Shown here: positions 8,418-17,640 of the stretch, piece after piece
Numbering within the stretch: position 1 is the stretch's first letter
How the letters are laid out: each line of letters begins with the position of its first letter
NCBI RefSeq assembly: GCF_001651875.1
Contig: NZ_LNQB01000072.1
Span: 124,001 to 188,000 of the forward strand
Length of the DNA: 64,000 bases
From: Sinorhizobium saheli
GTDB lineage: Bacteria > Pseudomonadota > Alphaproteobacteria > Rhizobiales > Rhizobiaceae
Direction of reading: 5' to 3'
Notes under the pieces: model-generated
The model's database searches: none
The model's input: the letters and a program-made list of their open reading frames with translations, nothing else
Told to the model about the DNA's origin: nothing
Made by a program: the position numbers and the translations under genes

Positions 8418-9977
8418 CTATTCGAGATAGGTCGCCGGATTGACCGGCGTCGCGTTCTTGCGCACCTCGAAGTGCACCTGCGGCTGGCTGGCCTTGCCGG
8501 TCATGCCTGAGGATGCGAGCGTCTGGCCGCGCTGCACCTTCTGCCCGCGCTGAACCTTGAGCTCCGAAGCATTGCCGTAGACCGTGACCGTGCCGTCGTC
8601 GTGGCGAACCAGGACCGCGTTGCCGAGTTCCTTCAGGCTGCTGCCCGAATAGATGACGACGCCGTTCTCGGCCGCCTTGATCGGCGTGCCTTCCGGCACC
8701 GAGATATTGATGCCGTCGTTGCGGTTGCCGTTGACGTTGGCGCCGTAGCCGGCAACCACCGCCCCGCGCACCGGCCAGCGATACTTGCTGATACCGGTCG
8801 ACTTCGGCAGGTCCGCGTCGACGTCGTCGGACTTGATCGCGACCTCCGACACGCTCTCCTTGGCGACCGGGGGCTGGTATTCCGCCGGCTTGCCCTGCTC
8901 GATCGAGGCCACCTTGGTTTCGGCCTTCTTGTTCGGAACGGAAGCGGTGACCACCGCATCGGTGGCCGGAGCGGCCGCCGTCGCGCCCGGCATCTTCAGC
9001 TTCTGGCCGACGCGGATACCTTCCGTCGTCAGGCCGTTCGCCTGCTTCAGGGCAGCGACCGAGACGCCGTTCGCCTTGGCGATCCGGTTCAGCGAATCGC
9101 CCGCCTTGACCGTATACAGATCCTTGCCGCCACCACCTTCGCCGGCGGCATTGAGCTTGCCTGCGGCCACATCGCTCCGGCTTTCGCTCTTTTCACGCGA
9201 TTGCGACTGGCCGGGAAGAATGGCCACCTCGCGCTGATCGGTCGGCAGCGGCGACGGCCGCCTCTTGCCGCCATCGAGATCGGCGATCGTGTTCGATGCC
9301 GCCGCCTTCGCGGCGCTGCCTGCCGCACCGAATGACGGAATGACCAGCCGCTGCCCCGGCTCGACCTGGCCTGCGGACTTCAAGCCGTTCGCCTTGAGGA
9401 TCTCCTTCTCGGGAACACCGAACCGTCTCGCGAGGCTTGCGAGCGTATCGCCCGGGCGCACCATGATCGTCGGCGCGTTCGCAGTGCTCCAACCACCCTT
9501 GCTCGCCGTTCCCCCGGCGACCGTCGGCAGCGGTTCGGACTTCGCAAGCGAGGCCGTCTGCGTCTGGCGGGAAGCGGGCAAGGGCTGCGGCTGCCGGACT
9601 GCAGCGGCGGAGGGCTCTGCGAGCGTCGAGCGCTGGACGCTCATCGGCGTCGATGCGACGCGGGCGCTCGAAACCGGCGTGGTCGCCGTATTGATCGGAT
9701 CATAGCCGCCACCCTGGCCGCCAGCGGGATAGGCCTGACCGAGCGCTGCGCCGCCTCCATAAGAGGGGCCCGACACACCGCCGCTTGCTACATCACCCCG
9801 CGGAACCGGGGTCGCGCTCCTGGGGATCGATCCGGTCGTAATGTCGTCGGACCGGGAAAAGAGCCCGTCGAAGCGGCTGACATCAGAACTGCAACCGGTC
9901 GCAACACCCGCGAGCAAGACCGCCGCGCAAAGGCGGATCACGGACTTGCCTGCATGGGGAGATACAAATTTACGCAT
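8418..9977 (-). CDS. LysM-LytM lipoprotein, NlpD/DipM-like
   Basis: Envelope protein that binds peptidoglycan through LysM domains and probably activates amidases at the division site. The 519-residue precursor has a lipoprotein-type signal (LLAGVATGC, candidate Cys29), an Ala/Ser/Gln-rich linker, LysM1 about 168-213 (RPGDTLASLARRFGV), LysM2 about 285-327 (KAGDSLNRIAKANGV) and a LytM/M23 domain about 410-519. The M23 metal ligands are missing: the H..D site reads NRNDGINIS, YxHLS reads YGNAS, and HLH reads QVHFE, so it is probably an inactive regulator like NlpD, EnvC or DipM. ATG at 9977 is preferred to the adjacent GTG at 9980. Downstream of surE-pcm, as for nlpD elsewhere. Confidence 0.88.
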   Translation of the reverse strand: MRKFVSPHAGKSVIRLCAAVLLAGVATGCSSDVSRFDGLFSRSDDITTGSIPRSATPVPRGDVASGGVSGPSYGGGAALGQAYPAGGQGGGYDPINTATTPVSSARVASTPMSVQRSTLAEPSAAAVRQPQPLPASRQTQTASLAKSEPLPTVAGGTASKGGWSTANAPTIMVRPGDTLASLARRFGVPEKEILKANGLKSAGQVEPGQRLVIPSFGAAGSAAKAAASNTIADLDGGKRRPSPLPTDQREVAILPGQSQSREKSESRSDVAAGKLNAAGEGGGGKDLYTVKAGDSLNRIAKANGVSVAALKQANGLTTEGIRVGQKLKMPGATAAAPATDAVVTASVPNKKAETKVASIEQGKPAEYQPPVAKESVSEVAIKSDDVDADLPKSTGISKYRWPVRGAVVAGYGANVNGNRNDGINISVPEGTPIKAAENGVVIYSGSSLKELGNAVLVRHDDGTVTVYGNASELKVQRGQKVQRGQTLASSGMTGKASQPQVHFEVRKNATPVNPATYLE

Positions 9978-10121
9978 CACGCTTTACCCACTCCGAACGC
10001 AACTCGCTGTAGAATGATTAAAGCGCATTAGAGTTACCGCCCAGTTAAGGACGGCACCACTTTTGACCAAATACTAACCATAGTGCGCCGCAGCAGAGAG
10101 GCGCAGCCGGGAAAAGCAAGC

Positions 10122-10784
10122 TCAGAGGAGCTCGGAATAGAGGCGCTCGATTTCCGAAAGCGATCGCGGCCCGGTCGCCTCGTCGTCGCTCATGTCCTCG
10201 TAACTGACATTGGAGGCATCCCAGGCGAAAAACGCCCTCTCAGCCGCCGGCGCCGCCGCTGACCGCGTCGAAAAAGTGGTCTTGTCCTCGTTGAGGAAAA
10301 CACTGACGAGCCGTTCAAAATTGCCCTCGACCTCGAGTCCGCTTTCGGCATCGTATTCGAGCGACCGCAAGCCGGCGACCGCGGCCTCACGGGTTGCGAA
10401 GTAGCGCGGGCTGTTCTGATCCTCCGGGCGGAGGTTGTCGTAGTAATCGATGAAAGCCTTGTAATAGGCCTTGTAGTCGCCGTTTTCGGCGAACTTCCCG
10501 AAGGCCTGATATTCGCGCGCCGCGAGCTGCGGCGAAAGCCGGTTGCTCCACTCATCCCTGGTCAACGGCGGCATCCGCTCGGGCGCCTTCTTCGTACGGC
10601 TGAGATAGAGCAACGCGTCGACCGAGAGCGAGATGCGCGGTGTCGGATCGACGAAGCTCGCGGCGGACACCGGCACGTCGCTTTCGCCCTTGCTTGCCGC
10701 CCCAACCTGTTCGGCCGAGCGCCCGCCGAGATTGCCCAAGCCGTCGCCGGCGGTCGCCGCAGTCAACCTGTTCGCAATCTGCAT
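10122..10784 (-). CDS. Unknown soluble protein
   Basis: I do not recognise this 220-residue protein. It has no signal peptide or TM segment. The N-terminal 50 residues are low-complexity (Gly, Ala, Ser). The rest is mixed alpha with repeated acidic-aromatic stretches: DEWSNRLSPQLAAREYQAFGKF, YKAYYKAFIDYYDNLRPED, and an acidic end YEDMSDDEATGPRSLSEIERLYSELL. I chose ATG 10784 because GGAGAGG lies 6 bases before it; an in-frame start at 10808 lacks this. It sits on the same strand between pcm and the NlpD-like gene, but with gaps of about 195 and 144 bp, so it probably has its own promoter. A role is unknown. Confidence 0.7.
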   Translation of the reverse strand: MQIANRLTAATAGDGLGNLGGRSAEQVGAASKGESDVPVSAASFVDPTPRISLSVDALLYLSRTKKAPERMPPLTRDEWSNRLSPQLAAREYQAFGKFAENGDYKAYYKAFIDYYDNLRPEDQNSPRYFATREAAVAGLRSLEYDAESGLEVEGNFERLVSVFLNEDKTTFSTRSAAAPAAERAFFAWDASNVSYEDMSDDEATGPRSLSEIERLYSELL

Positions 10785-10979
10785 ATGGCCTCTCCGTCGC
10801 TCTCGCATGACAACCGGACGACGCGAATGGAATGCAAGGCTCGCGCCTGATCATGCCTTTTCGGCCTAGGGCGGCAAGCTTGCGCGAAGCTGACGTTGAT
10901 TAAAAATGTATTAACGCCGGGGCCATTCCGGATCGCGGCACGCCGGCCCCCAGAACTGGAGCCCCGGCAGTCGGCCGGA

Positions 10980-11633
10980 TTAAAGGAAGGAGGCCATCTG
11001 CGGGACGATGGGAAGATAAGGCGCGTCGAAAAGGTCTTCGCGATCGAAGCGGCTACCGGTACGATTGACCCGTACGATCCGGCAGTGGCTCTCGCTCATC
11101 ATGATCGGCACCAGCAGCGTGCCGCCGGAAACGAGATGGTCGGAGAACATCCGCGGCAAGCTGTTGAAGGCCGCGGTGATGAGAATCCGGTCGAAAGTGC
11201 CCTCGCCCGGCACGCCGGCGCTGCCGTCGGCCTGCCTGACCACGACGTTGCGAAGGCCGGTCTTCTCGAGGTTCTTCTGCGCCGATCCCACCAGCGTCTG
11301 GTAGCGGTCGATCGTCAGCACCCGTTCGGCGATCCGCCCCATCACCGCGGCGGTGAAGCCGCTGCCGGTTCCGACTTCGAGAATGCGCTGCCCCGCCTTG
11401 ATGTTGAGACAATGCAGCAGCCGAACGGCAAAGTCGCACCCTTCCATGAACGCGCCGCAGTCCAGCGGTATCAGCCGCTTCGAATAGACGGCATCCTGGT
11501 ATTGCGGCGGCGTGAAATTGGCGCGCGGCGTTTGCTCCACCGCCTTCAACAGGTCATGATTGACAACGCCGGCGGCGCGAAGGCGCAGCGCCATCGCTGC
11601 AAAGCCCTCCTGCTGGGAAACGCGTCCGTTCAA
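10980..11633 (-). CDS. pcm: PCMT-family SAM methyltransferase
   Basis: Annotated by family as protein-L-isoaspartate O-methyltransferase, which repairs damaged Asp/Asn in proteins. The 217-residue protein has SAM motif [12 protein letters not shown] (about 83-93) and the PCMT pattern of motifs post I, II and III ([22 protein letters not shown]). The canonical GxxxSQP loop (TISQP) before motif I is absent and reads [12 protein letters not shown] (about 58-69), so isoaspartyl activity is uncertain. It overlaps surE by 4 bp (ATGA), the classical surE-pcm stress-repair pair, supporting the family role. A second paralogue lies at 38109-38768. Confidence 0.88.
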   Translation of the reverse strand: MNGRVSQQEGFAAMALRLRAAGVVNHDLLKAVEQTPRANFTPPQYQDAVYSKRLIPLDCGAFMEGCDFAVRLLHCLNIKAGQRILEVGTGSGFTAAVMGRIAERVLTIDRYQTLVGSAQKNLEKTGLRNVVVRQADGSAGVPGEGTFDRILITAAFNSLPRMFSDHLVSGGTLLVPIMMSESHCRIVRVNRTGSRFDREDLFDAPYLPIVPQMASFL

Positions 11634-12400
11634 GCGACAGTCCCCTCCCGCAATGCGCGAGCGATACGATCCTGGGCGGTATAATCGGTCATATCCAGTT
11701 TAAGCGGCGTTACCGAAATCCTGTCGTCGCGCAATGCGCGAATGTCGGTGCCGGAGCGAAAATCCCCGAAGCGCTCGCCGAAGCGCAGCCAGAAATAGGG
11801 AAAGCCGCGGCCGTCGGTGCGCTCGTCGATGCTGAGGCCGAATTCAAGTTTGCCCTGGGCGGTGACTTCCACGCCCGCGACAGCATCGGCCGCACAATTG
11901 GGGAAGTTCAGATTGATGAAGGTTCCGTCCGGCAAATCGACATTCATCAATGTGCGGATCAATGCCGGCGCGTGCGTCTCGGCCACGTCCCACGGCACCT
12001 CCCTGCCGCCGACATATTGATAGGCCTGGCTCAGCGCGATCGAGCGGATTCCCTGCAGCGTCCCTTCGATCGCACCAGCAACCGTGCCCGAATAGGTGAC
12101 GTCATCCGCCAGATTGCCTCCCGCATTGACGCCTGACAGGACAAGGTCGGGCTTTCGGTCGAGGATCTTCCTGGCCGCCATGATCACGCAATCGGTCGGC
12201 GTTCCCCTGAGCGCAAAGCGCCTTTCCGAAACCTGCCGCAAGCGCAGCGGCTCGGAAAGCGTCAGCGAATGGGCGAGCCCGCTCTGGTCCACCTCGGGCG
12301 CAACCACCCAGACATCGTCCGAGATCGTCCGGGCGATCCGCTCGAGCACGGCGAGCCCATCGGCATGAATGCCATCGTCGTTCGTCAGGAGGATTCGCAT
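11630..12400 (-). CDS. surE: 5'/3'-nucleotidase SurE
   Basis: SurE removes phosphate from nucleoside monophosphates and is linked to stationary-phase survival; cytoplasmic, metal-dependent. The 256-residue protein starts [15 protein letters not shown] with the paired metal aspartates (about D8, D9), then LSEPLRL and [22 protein letters not shown] with the metal Asn. Length matches the family of about 250. The ATG at 12400 follows GGAAGAGACAGGG; longer in-frame starts would run through the end of serS. It lies 26 bp after serS and overlaps pcm by 4 bp, so serS-surE-pcm is probably one transcript. Confidence 0.95.
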   Translation of the reverse strand: MRILLTNDDGIHADGLAVLERIARTISDDVWVVAPEVDQSGLAHSLTLSEPLRLRQVSERRFALRGTPTDCVIMAARKILDRKPDLVLSGVNAGGNLADDVTYSGTVAGAIEGTLQGIRSIALSQAYQYVGGREVPWDVAETHAPALIRTLMNVDLPDGTFINLNFPNCAADAVAGVEVTAQGKLEFGLSIDERTDGRGFPYFWLRFGERFGDFRSGTDIRALRDDRISVTPLKLDMTDYTAQDRIARALREGTVA

Positions 12401-12426
12401 CCCTGTCTCTTCCGTTTTCCCGCCCG

Positions 12427-13710
12427 TCAAGCGGCTTTCTCGATCCGTCGCTGGCCGCCCATATAGGGGAGAAGGACCTCCGGCACGGTGACCGAGCCAT
12501 CTTCGTTCAGATAGTTCTCGATCACGGCGATCAACGCGCGCCCGAGGGCAACGCCCGAACCGTTCAGCGTGTGGACGAACTTCGTCCCCTTCTCCTCTTT
12601 CGAGCGGTAGCGCGCGTCCATGCGCCGCGCCTGGAAGTCGCCGCAGACGGAGCAGGACGAAATTTCGCGATAGGTATCCTGTCCCGGCAGCCAGACTTCC
12701 AGATCGTAGGTCTTGCGGGCGCCGAAGCCCATGTCGCCGGTGCACAGCGTCATGACGCGATAATGCAGGCCCAGGCGCTTCAGAACCTCCTCGGCGCAGG
12801 CGGTCATCCGCTCGTGCTCGTCGATCGAGCTTTCGGCATCCGTGATCGAGACCAGTTCGACCTTGTTGAACTGGTGCTGGCGCAGCATGCCGCGGGTGTC
12901 GCGGCCGGCAGAGCCGGCCTCGGAGCGGAAGCAGGGCGTGAGCGCGGTGAAGCGCAGCGGCAGCGCCTCGCCGTCGAGGATCTGCCCGCGCACCATGTTC
13001 GTCAGCGGTACTTCCGCAGTCGGGATGAGCCAGCGCTCGTCCGTCGTCCGGAACAGGTCCTCCGCGAATTTCGGCAACTGGCCGGTGCCGTACATCGCGT
13101 CGTCGCGCACGAGCAGCGGCGGCTGGACTTCGATGTAGCCATGTTCCTGCGTGTGCAGGTCGAGCATGAATTGCCCGAGCGCCCGCTCCAGGCGCGCGAG
13201 CTGCCCCTTGATGATCGTGAAGCGCGACCCGGCAATGCGCGCAGCACCTTCGAAGTCCATCAAACCCAAGGCCTCGCCGATCTCGAAGTGCTCGAGCGGC
13301 TTGTGATTCCAGGTGGGCTTCGCGCCTGCGATCCGCGTCACGACATTGGCCGTCTCGTCCGGGCCGACCGGAACGTCCGCAAGCGGAATGTTGGGGATGC
13401 GCGACAGTGCGTCCGAGAGCTCCGCCTCGATCCGGCGGCTTTCGTCCTCGACCGCCGGCATCGTCACCTTGAGCTCGGCAACCTCGCCTTTGAGCTTCTC
13501 GGCGAGTTCGGTGTTCTTCTGGGCCATCGCGGCGCCGATCTCCTTCGACGCCGCATTGCGGCGCGACTGCATGTCCTGCAGGGACTGGAGGATCGTACGG
13601 CGACGTTCATCAAGTGCGATCAGCGACGCCGACAATGGCTCCGCACCCCGTTTCGCCAGGGCGTTGTCGAGCGCGTCCGCATTCTCACGAATCCATTTGA
13701 TATCGAGCAT
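12427..13710 (-). CDS. serS: Seryl-tRNA synthetase
   Basis: Charges tRNA-Ser (and tRNA-Sec) with serine; cytoplasmic class II synthetase. The 427-residue protein has the N-terminal coiled-coil arm (about 30-100: [41 protein letters not shown]), motif 2 around [18 protein letters not shown] and motif 3 [17 protein letters not shown] near the end. Length is normal. GGAACAACT precedes the ATG. A 146-bp gap with a RIME-like repeat separates it from tatC upstream, so it may have its own promoter. It is followed closely by surE. Confidence 0.97.
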   Translation of the reverse strand: MLDIKWIRENADALDNALAKRGAEPLSASLIALDERRRTILQSLQDMQSRRNAASKEIGAAMAQKNTELAEKLKGEVAELKVTMPAVEDESRRIEAELSDALSRIPNIPLADVPVGPDETANVVTRIAGAKPTWNHKPLEHFEIGEALGLMDFEGAARIAGSRFTIIKGQLARLERALGQFMLDLHTQEHGYIEVQPPLLVRDDAMYGTGQLPKFAEDLFRTTDERWLIPTAEVPLTNMVRGQILDGEALPLRFTALTPCFRSEAGSAGRDTRGMLRQHQFNKVELVSITDAESSIDEHERMTACAEEVLKRLGLHYRVMTLCTGDMGFGARKTYDLEVWLPGQDTYREISSCSVCGDFQARRMDARYRSKEEKGTKFVHTLNGSGVALGRALIAVIENYLNEDGSVTVPEVLLPYMGGQRRIEKAA

Positions 13711-13755
13711 AGTTGTTCCACGCGTTTTCTACTGCACGGTTCCTCAAATCCGGGT

Positions 13756-13840
13756 TGATTCAAGGAACCATGCAGGGAGTCAAAGTCCTGCAGCGCCGTT
13801 TTCGTGCCTGAATGGACGCGCGGCGCTGCGAAGAGCGACG
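13756..13840 (+). repeat. RIME-like intergenic repeat, copy 2
   Basis: It shares with copy 1 the order GATTCAAGGA, ATGCAG, GTCAAAGT, GCAGCG, then a hairpin around CGTGCCTGAATGGACGCG and the end CGGCGCTGCG. The left inverted partner of GATTCAAGG is degenerate here. It fills most of the tatC-serS gap. Confidence 0.6.
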
Positions 13841-13856
13841 AGAGAACGTCGAACGT

Positions 13857-14699
13857 TCAGCCCTTGGCGGAGCCGACCGTCTCGGAAGAACTGTCCTGCG
13901 CAGAGGCGACCTCACGGGCGAGCGCCTCGGCCGCCTGGCGTCGTTCGACGAGTCGCGCCGTATAGATTGAAATCTCGTAGAGAAGGATGGCAGGCAGCGC
14001 AAGGCCGATCTGGGAAACGGGATCGGGCGGCGTCAGCACGGCAGCGACGACGAAGGCGATAACGATTGCATATTTGCGCTTTTCCGCGAGCCCCTCGGCG
14101 GTAACGAAGCCGACCCGTGCCAGCAGCGTCGTGATGACCGGCAACTGGAAGACGAGGCCGAAGGCGAAGACCAGCGACATGATCAGGCTCAGATACTCCG
14201 AGACCTTCGGCAGGAGCTGGATCGCGACCTGCCCCTCGCCGCCGCCCTGCTCCATGGCAAGGAAGAACCACATGACCATCGGCGTGAAGAAGAAATAGAC
14301 GAGCGCGCCGCCCATCAGAAAGAGGATAGGCGAGGCGATCAGGAACGGGAGGAAGGCCGCCCGTTCGTTCTTGTAGAGGCCCGGCGCGACGAACTTGTAA
14401 ATCTGCGACGCGATGACCGGAAATGCGATCACCAGGGCACCGAACATGGCGACCTTGATCTGCGTGAAGAAGAATTCCTGCGGCGCGGTGTAGATGAGCT
14501 CGACGTTGCGATGGCTGAGCCCCGCCCAGCTCACGGCCCACTTGAAGGGCAGCACCAGGAGATTGAACAACTGCTTGGCAAAATAGAAGCAGACGAGGAA
14601 GGCGACAAAGAACGCCCCGACAGCCCACATCAGCCTCGTGCGCAGTTCGATCAGATGTTCGATCAGCGGCTGCGGCCGGTCTTCGATATCGCCGCTCAT
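13857..14699 (-). CDS. tatC: Twin-arginine translocase subunit TatC
   Basis: Inner-membrane receptor for twin-arginine signal peptides; with TatB it binds folded cargo and recruits TatA. The 280-residue protein starts MSGDIEDRPQPLIEHLIELR, the conserved N-terminal cytoplasmic helix with its Glu, and carries six TM segments, including LMWAVGAFFVAFLVCFYFA and YFFFTPMVMWFFLA. Its C-terminal 40 residues are a soluble Ala/Glu-rich tail. It overlaps the tatB stop by 4 bp (ATGA). Confidence 0.96.
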   Translation of the reverse strand: MSGDIEDRPQPLIEHLIELRTRLMWAVGAFFVAFLVCFYFAKQLFNLLVLPFKWAVSWAGLSHRNVELIYTAPQEFFFTQIKVAMFGALVIAFPVIASQIYKFVAPGLYKNERAAFLPFLIASPILFLMGGALVYFFFTPMVMWFFLAMEQGGGEGQVAIQLLPKVSEYLSLIMSLVFAFGLVFQLPVITTLLARVGFVTAEGLAEKRKYAIVIAFVVAAVLTPPDPVSQIGLALPAILLYEISIYTARLVERRQAAEALAREVASAQDSSSETVGSAKG

Positions 14700-15349
14700 G
14701 CATCACCCTTCTTGCGCGAAGCCCGTGTCTTTATGCCGGCCTCGGCCTGCCCTTCGCTCGCCGCCTTGCGCACCGACGCCTTCGTCGGCGCCACGACGGC
14801 AGCGGTCTTCTGCGTGCCCTTGGCAGCGGCCGGTTTTTTCGACGGGGCGGCGGCCTTGCGCTTGGCGGCAGGCTTCGCCTCGCTTGACTGTGCTGCACCG
14901 GCCGCGCGGTCCGCCTGCAGCGACGCCGAACCAATGGCGGCGGCCGCCGCCGCATCCGCCGGTTTCACGGCGGCCTCGACGGGCGTGTCTACCCTTGCCG
15001 GCTCGACCGTCGGCTCCGGCACTGCCTCCTGCGGAGGCTTGTCGGGCGTGGTCGCCTTTTGCAGGTCGGACTTGATTTCATTGCCGAGCTGCCGCAACGG
15101 GTTCATCGCATCGCGCAAGGCGGTGGTCGGATTGAGGCTTTGGGCATCGCTGATCGTCTTGCGCACCTCGTCGAGATCGGCCTCGCGCAAGGCTTCGTCG
15201 AACTGGCGCCGAAAATCGGCGGCCATGCCGCGCATCTTGGCGGTCATCCGGCCGAAGGACCGCAACATCGGCGGAAGATCCTTCGGTCCGACAACGATGA
15301 TCAAGACGATTGCAATAACAACAAGCTCGGTCCAGCCGACATCAAGCAT
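14696..15349 (-). CDS. tatB: Twin-arginine translocase subunit TatB
   Basis: Partner of TatC in the Tat substrate receptor. The 217-residue protein has the TM start MLDVGWTELVVIAIVLIIVVGPKDLP, the Gly-Pro hinge and an amphipathic helix (RSFGRMTAKMRGMAADFRRQFDEALREADLDEV). The C-terminal half, about residues 125-217, is Pro/Ala/Lys-rich and resembles a histone H1-like tail (KPAAKRKAAAPSKKPAAAK). This tail is longer than in E. coli TatB (171 residues) and is presumably cytoplasmic and disordered. It follows tatA by 77 bp and overlaps tatC. Confidence 0.95.
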   Translation of the reverse strand: MLDVGWTELVVIAIVLIIVVGPKDLPPMLRSFGRMTAKMRGMAADFRRQFDEALREADLDEVRKTISDAQSLNPTTALRDAMNPLRQLGNEIKSDLQKATTPDKPPQEAVPEPTVEPARVDTPVEAAVKPADAAAAAAIGSASLQADRAAGAAQSSEAKPAAKRKAAAPSKKPAAAKGTQKTAAVVAPTKASVRKAASEGQAEAGIKTRASRKKGDA

Positions 15350-15426
15350 CCGACGCGCCCTACTAACCCATAATGCGGCTTACCGGGCGTAAACATGCGC
15401 CCGGTCGTTCCGCCCGCATCCGCTCG

Positions 15427-15633
15427 TCAGCGGACTTCGTCGGACTTGTGCTCGACGGTCTTGCCGTCGATCGTCTTGTCGGCGGCCGCGGCATCGTCGT
15501 CGGTCATGCCCTTCTTGAAGTTCTTGATGCCCTTGGCGACATCGCCCATCAGCTCCGGAATCTTGCCACGGCCGAACAGCAGCAGGACCACCACAAGGAC
15601 GATCAGCCAATGCCATATACTAAAGGATCCCAT
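15427..15633 (-). CDS. tatA: Twin-arginine translocase pore subunit TatA
   Basis: Forms the variable-size assembly through which folded proteins cross. The 68-residue protein opens [32 protein letters not shown], the TM segment with FG(R)GKIPE hinge, followed by an amphipathic helix ([11 protein letters not shown]) and an acidic tail. GGGAG precedes the ATG at 15633; an in-frame start at 15675 has no site and would add 14 unlike residues. It is the first gene of tatA-tatB-tatC, 44 bp upstream of which starts the region next to the ABC ATPase gene. Confidence 0.95.
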   Translation of the reverse strand: MGSFSIWHWLIVLVVVLLLFGRGKIPELMGDVAKGIKNFKKGMTDDDAAAADKTIDGKTVEHKSDEVR

Positions 15634-15725
15634 CCACTTACTCCCTCGAGGCCTACTTGAGTGTAGAGCCACCACATTGTCATTTTTCAGGCGTGCCGAC
15701 CGGCAAATCTGTGTCTCGGTGGACC

Positions 15726-16832
15726 CTACGGTGTTGGTGCTTCTTTTTCAAATACCAATATGTCGCGCTCGTTAACGGAAAGCGTGACATCCCGCAATCC
15801 TTGCGGCAGCAAATCGGCACGAATGCGGGCACGCACCGTCCGCTCGGACTGCGGCACGGCGAGTTCCAGCAGTTCAACGACGCCCAGGAAGCGCCGGGAG
15901 ACGATGCGCGCCGGGATATCGCCGCCCTCCTCCCTAAGCTGGACGCCCGAGAGCCGGACGGCGACGCTCAGGGACTGGCCTTCCGCGTAGTGCCCGGCCG
16001 GAACCACGCCGAGGGGCGTCTCGACCCGGCCGCCGTGCACGCGGGCGTCGAAGACGTTTATCTCCGAGAAGAAGCCGGCGGCGAAAAGATCGCGCGGCTG
16101 GCGATAAAGTTCGTCCGCCGTGCCGACCTGGACAAGGCGACCGTCTTTCAGGAGGGCGATCCGATCCGCCATCCGCATCGCCTCTTCCGCGTCATGGGTC
16201 ACGACGATCGCGGTCGCGCGCGTCTCGCGGAGGATCGCGAGCGTGTCGGCGCGGATCGAGTCCTTCAGCCTGGAATCGAGCCCGGAGAAGGGTTCGTCCA
16301 TCAACAGAACCGCGGGCCGAGGGGCGAGTGCGCGGGCAAGCGCCACGCGCTGCTGCTCGCCGCCGGAAAGCACATGAGGATAGCGGTCGGCGTAATTGAG
16401 CAACCCGACGCGCTCCAGCGCCGCATCGGCCTGCATCAGCGCCTCCTTCTTCGGGAGCGCCGTCAGTCCGAAGCAGACATTGTCGCGGATCGTCATGTGC
16501 GGGAAAAGCGCGAAGTCCTGAAACATCAGCCCGACGCCGCGCTTCTCCGGCGGAAGAAAGACCGAAGGACCCGAGATCTCCTGCCCGTTCAGGAGAAGAC
16601 GGCCGCCCGTCTGCACCTCGATGCCCGCGGCGATGCGCAACAAGGTCGTCTTCCCGGACCCGGACGGGCCGAGCAGGCAGAGCACTTCGCCAGCCTCCGC
16701 CTTGAGGCTGACGCCCCTGATCGTCTCCTTGGCGTGATAGCGGTGGCTGATATTCTCGAATGCCAGGCTCGCCGCGAACGACACTCCCGACCGCCTCGTC
16801 ACGACGGTGCCGTTAGGCGTATCTGAAACCAT
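15726..16832 (-). CDS. Orphan ABC transporter ATPase, FbpC/PotA-like
   Basis: The 368-residue protein is the ATP-binding subunit of an importer. Walker A is GPSGSGKTT (about 55-63), signature LSGGEQQR (about 155-162), Walker [13 protein letters not shown] (about 175-186), then H-loop [12 protein letters not shown]-terminal regulatory OB-like domain (TOBE, about 240-365) marks the CUT/ferric-iron or polyamine subgroup, near FbpC/AfuC; substrate is not certain. No permease or binding-protein gene is near, as the flanking genes are tatA and scpB, so it must pair with parts encoded elsewhere or serve several systems. Its initiating ATG has only a weak upstream site. Confidence 0.85.
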   Translation of the reverse strand: MVSDTPNGTVVTRRSGVSFAASLAFENISHRYHAKETIRGVSLKAEAGEVLCLLGPSGSGKTTLLRIAAGIEVQTGGRLLLNGQEISGPSVFLPPEKRGVGLMFQDFALFPHMTIRDNVCFGLTALPKKEALMQADAALERVGLLNYADRYPHVLSGGEQQRVALARALAPRPAVLLMDEPFSGLDSRLKDSIRADTLAILRETRATAIVVTHDAEEAMRMADRIALLKDGRLVQVGTADELYRQPRDLFAAGFFSEINVFDARVHGGRVETPLGVVPAGHYAEGQSLSVAVRLSGVQLREEGGDIPARIVSRRFLGVVELLELAVPQSERTVRARIRADLLPQGLRDVTLSVNERDILVFEKEAPTP

Positions 16833-16911
16833 ACTCTGCGATTCCCTGAACCGAAGGCGGTCGGCCGCCTCGCCGTCGGCGCTTCAAAGCCGACATCCCT
16901 AGTCAGGATTT

Positions 16912-17640
16912 TTAATCGTCTTCTTCAGCCTTCGGTGTCAAGAGGCCCAGTTCCTCGAGGTCCATCTGGGTAATCGGGTCTTCGTTCTCGGAAAGCTCGT
17001 CCTCGCCGACCGGGACCGGAATGTGCAGGTTCGAGGGAACGCGGCCGGAGAGCAGACCCGCGCCCTTCAGTTCCTCGATGCCCGGGAGATCGCGGATCTC
17101 TTCGAGGCCGAAATGATCGAGGAAGTCCCTGGTCGTCCCGAACGTCACCGGCCGCCCCGGTGTACGCCTGCGACCGCGGAACCGCACCCAGCCGGCCTCC
17201 ATCAGGACGTCGAGCGTACCCTTGGAGGTCTGGACGCCGCGAATATCCTCGATCTCCGCCCTGGTCACCGGCTGGTGATAGGCGATGATCGCCAGGACCT
17301 CGAGCGCCGCGCGCGACAGTTTCCTGATCTCCTGCTCGTCCGTCTGGACGACGAAGGAAAGATCGGCGGCGGTACGGAAAGCCCAGTGGTCGGCGACCTG
17401 GACGAGATTGACGCCACGGCTCGCATAGATCGCCTTCAGCCGCGACATGACGGGTCCGACGTCGATGCCGCGCGGCAGGCGGCTTGCGATATAGGTCTCG
17501 GAAACCGGCTGGGCCGATGCGAAAACCAGCGCCTCGGCTATCCGCTCCGCCTCCTCCAGGAGCCGCGGATCGAGGGCGATCTCGTCGAGTTCGTCCTCCT
17601 CTTCCGGTAAGCCGGGCAAGTATCTCTGCGCTTCAGCCAC
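16912..17640 (-). CDS. scpB: Segregation and condensation protein ScpB
   Basis: ScpB binds ScpA and the SMC ATPase to compact and segregate chromosomes. The 242-residue protein carries paired winged-helix units: LLEEAERIAEALVFASAQPV and VLAIIAYHQPVTRAEIEDIRGVQTSKGTLDVLMEAGWVR, then RPVTFGTTRDFLDHFGLEEIRDLPGIEELK. I chose GTG 17640, which overlaps the scpA stop by 8 bp; the longer in-frame N-terminus is Arg-rich and unlike the family. The acidic C-terminal tail is typical. It is the last gene of a nagZ-scpA-scpB run. Confidence 0.9.
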   Translation of the reverse strand: MAEAQRYLPGLPEEEDELDEIALDPRLLEEAERIAEALVFASAQPVSETYIASRLPRGIDVGPVMSRLKAIYASRGVNLVQVADHWAFRTAADLSFVVQTDEQEIRKLSRAALEVLAIIAYHQPVTRAEIEDIRGVQTSKGTLDVLMEAGWVRFRGRRRTPGRPVTFGTTRDFLDHFGLEEIRDLPGIEELKGAGLLSGRVPSNLHIPVPVGEDELSENEDPITQMDLEELGLLTPKAEEDD

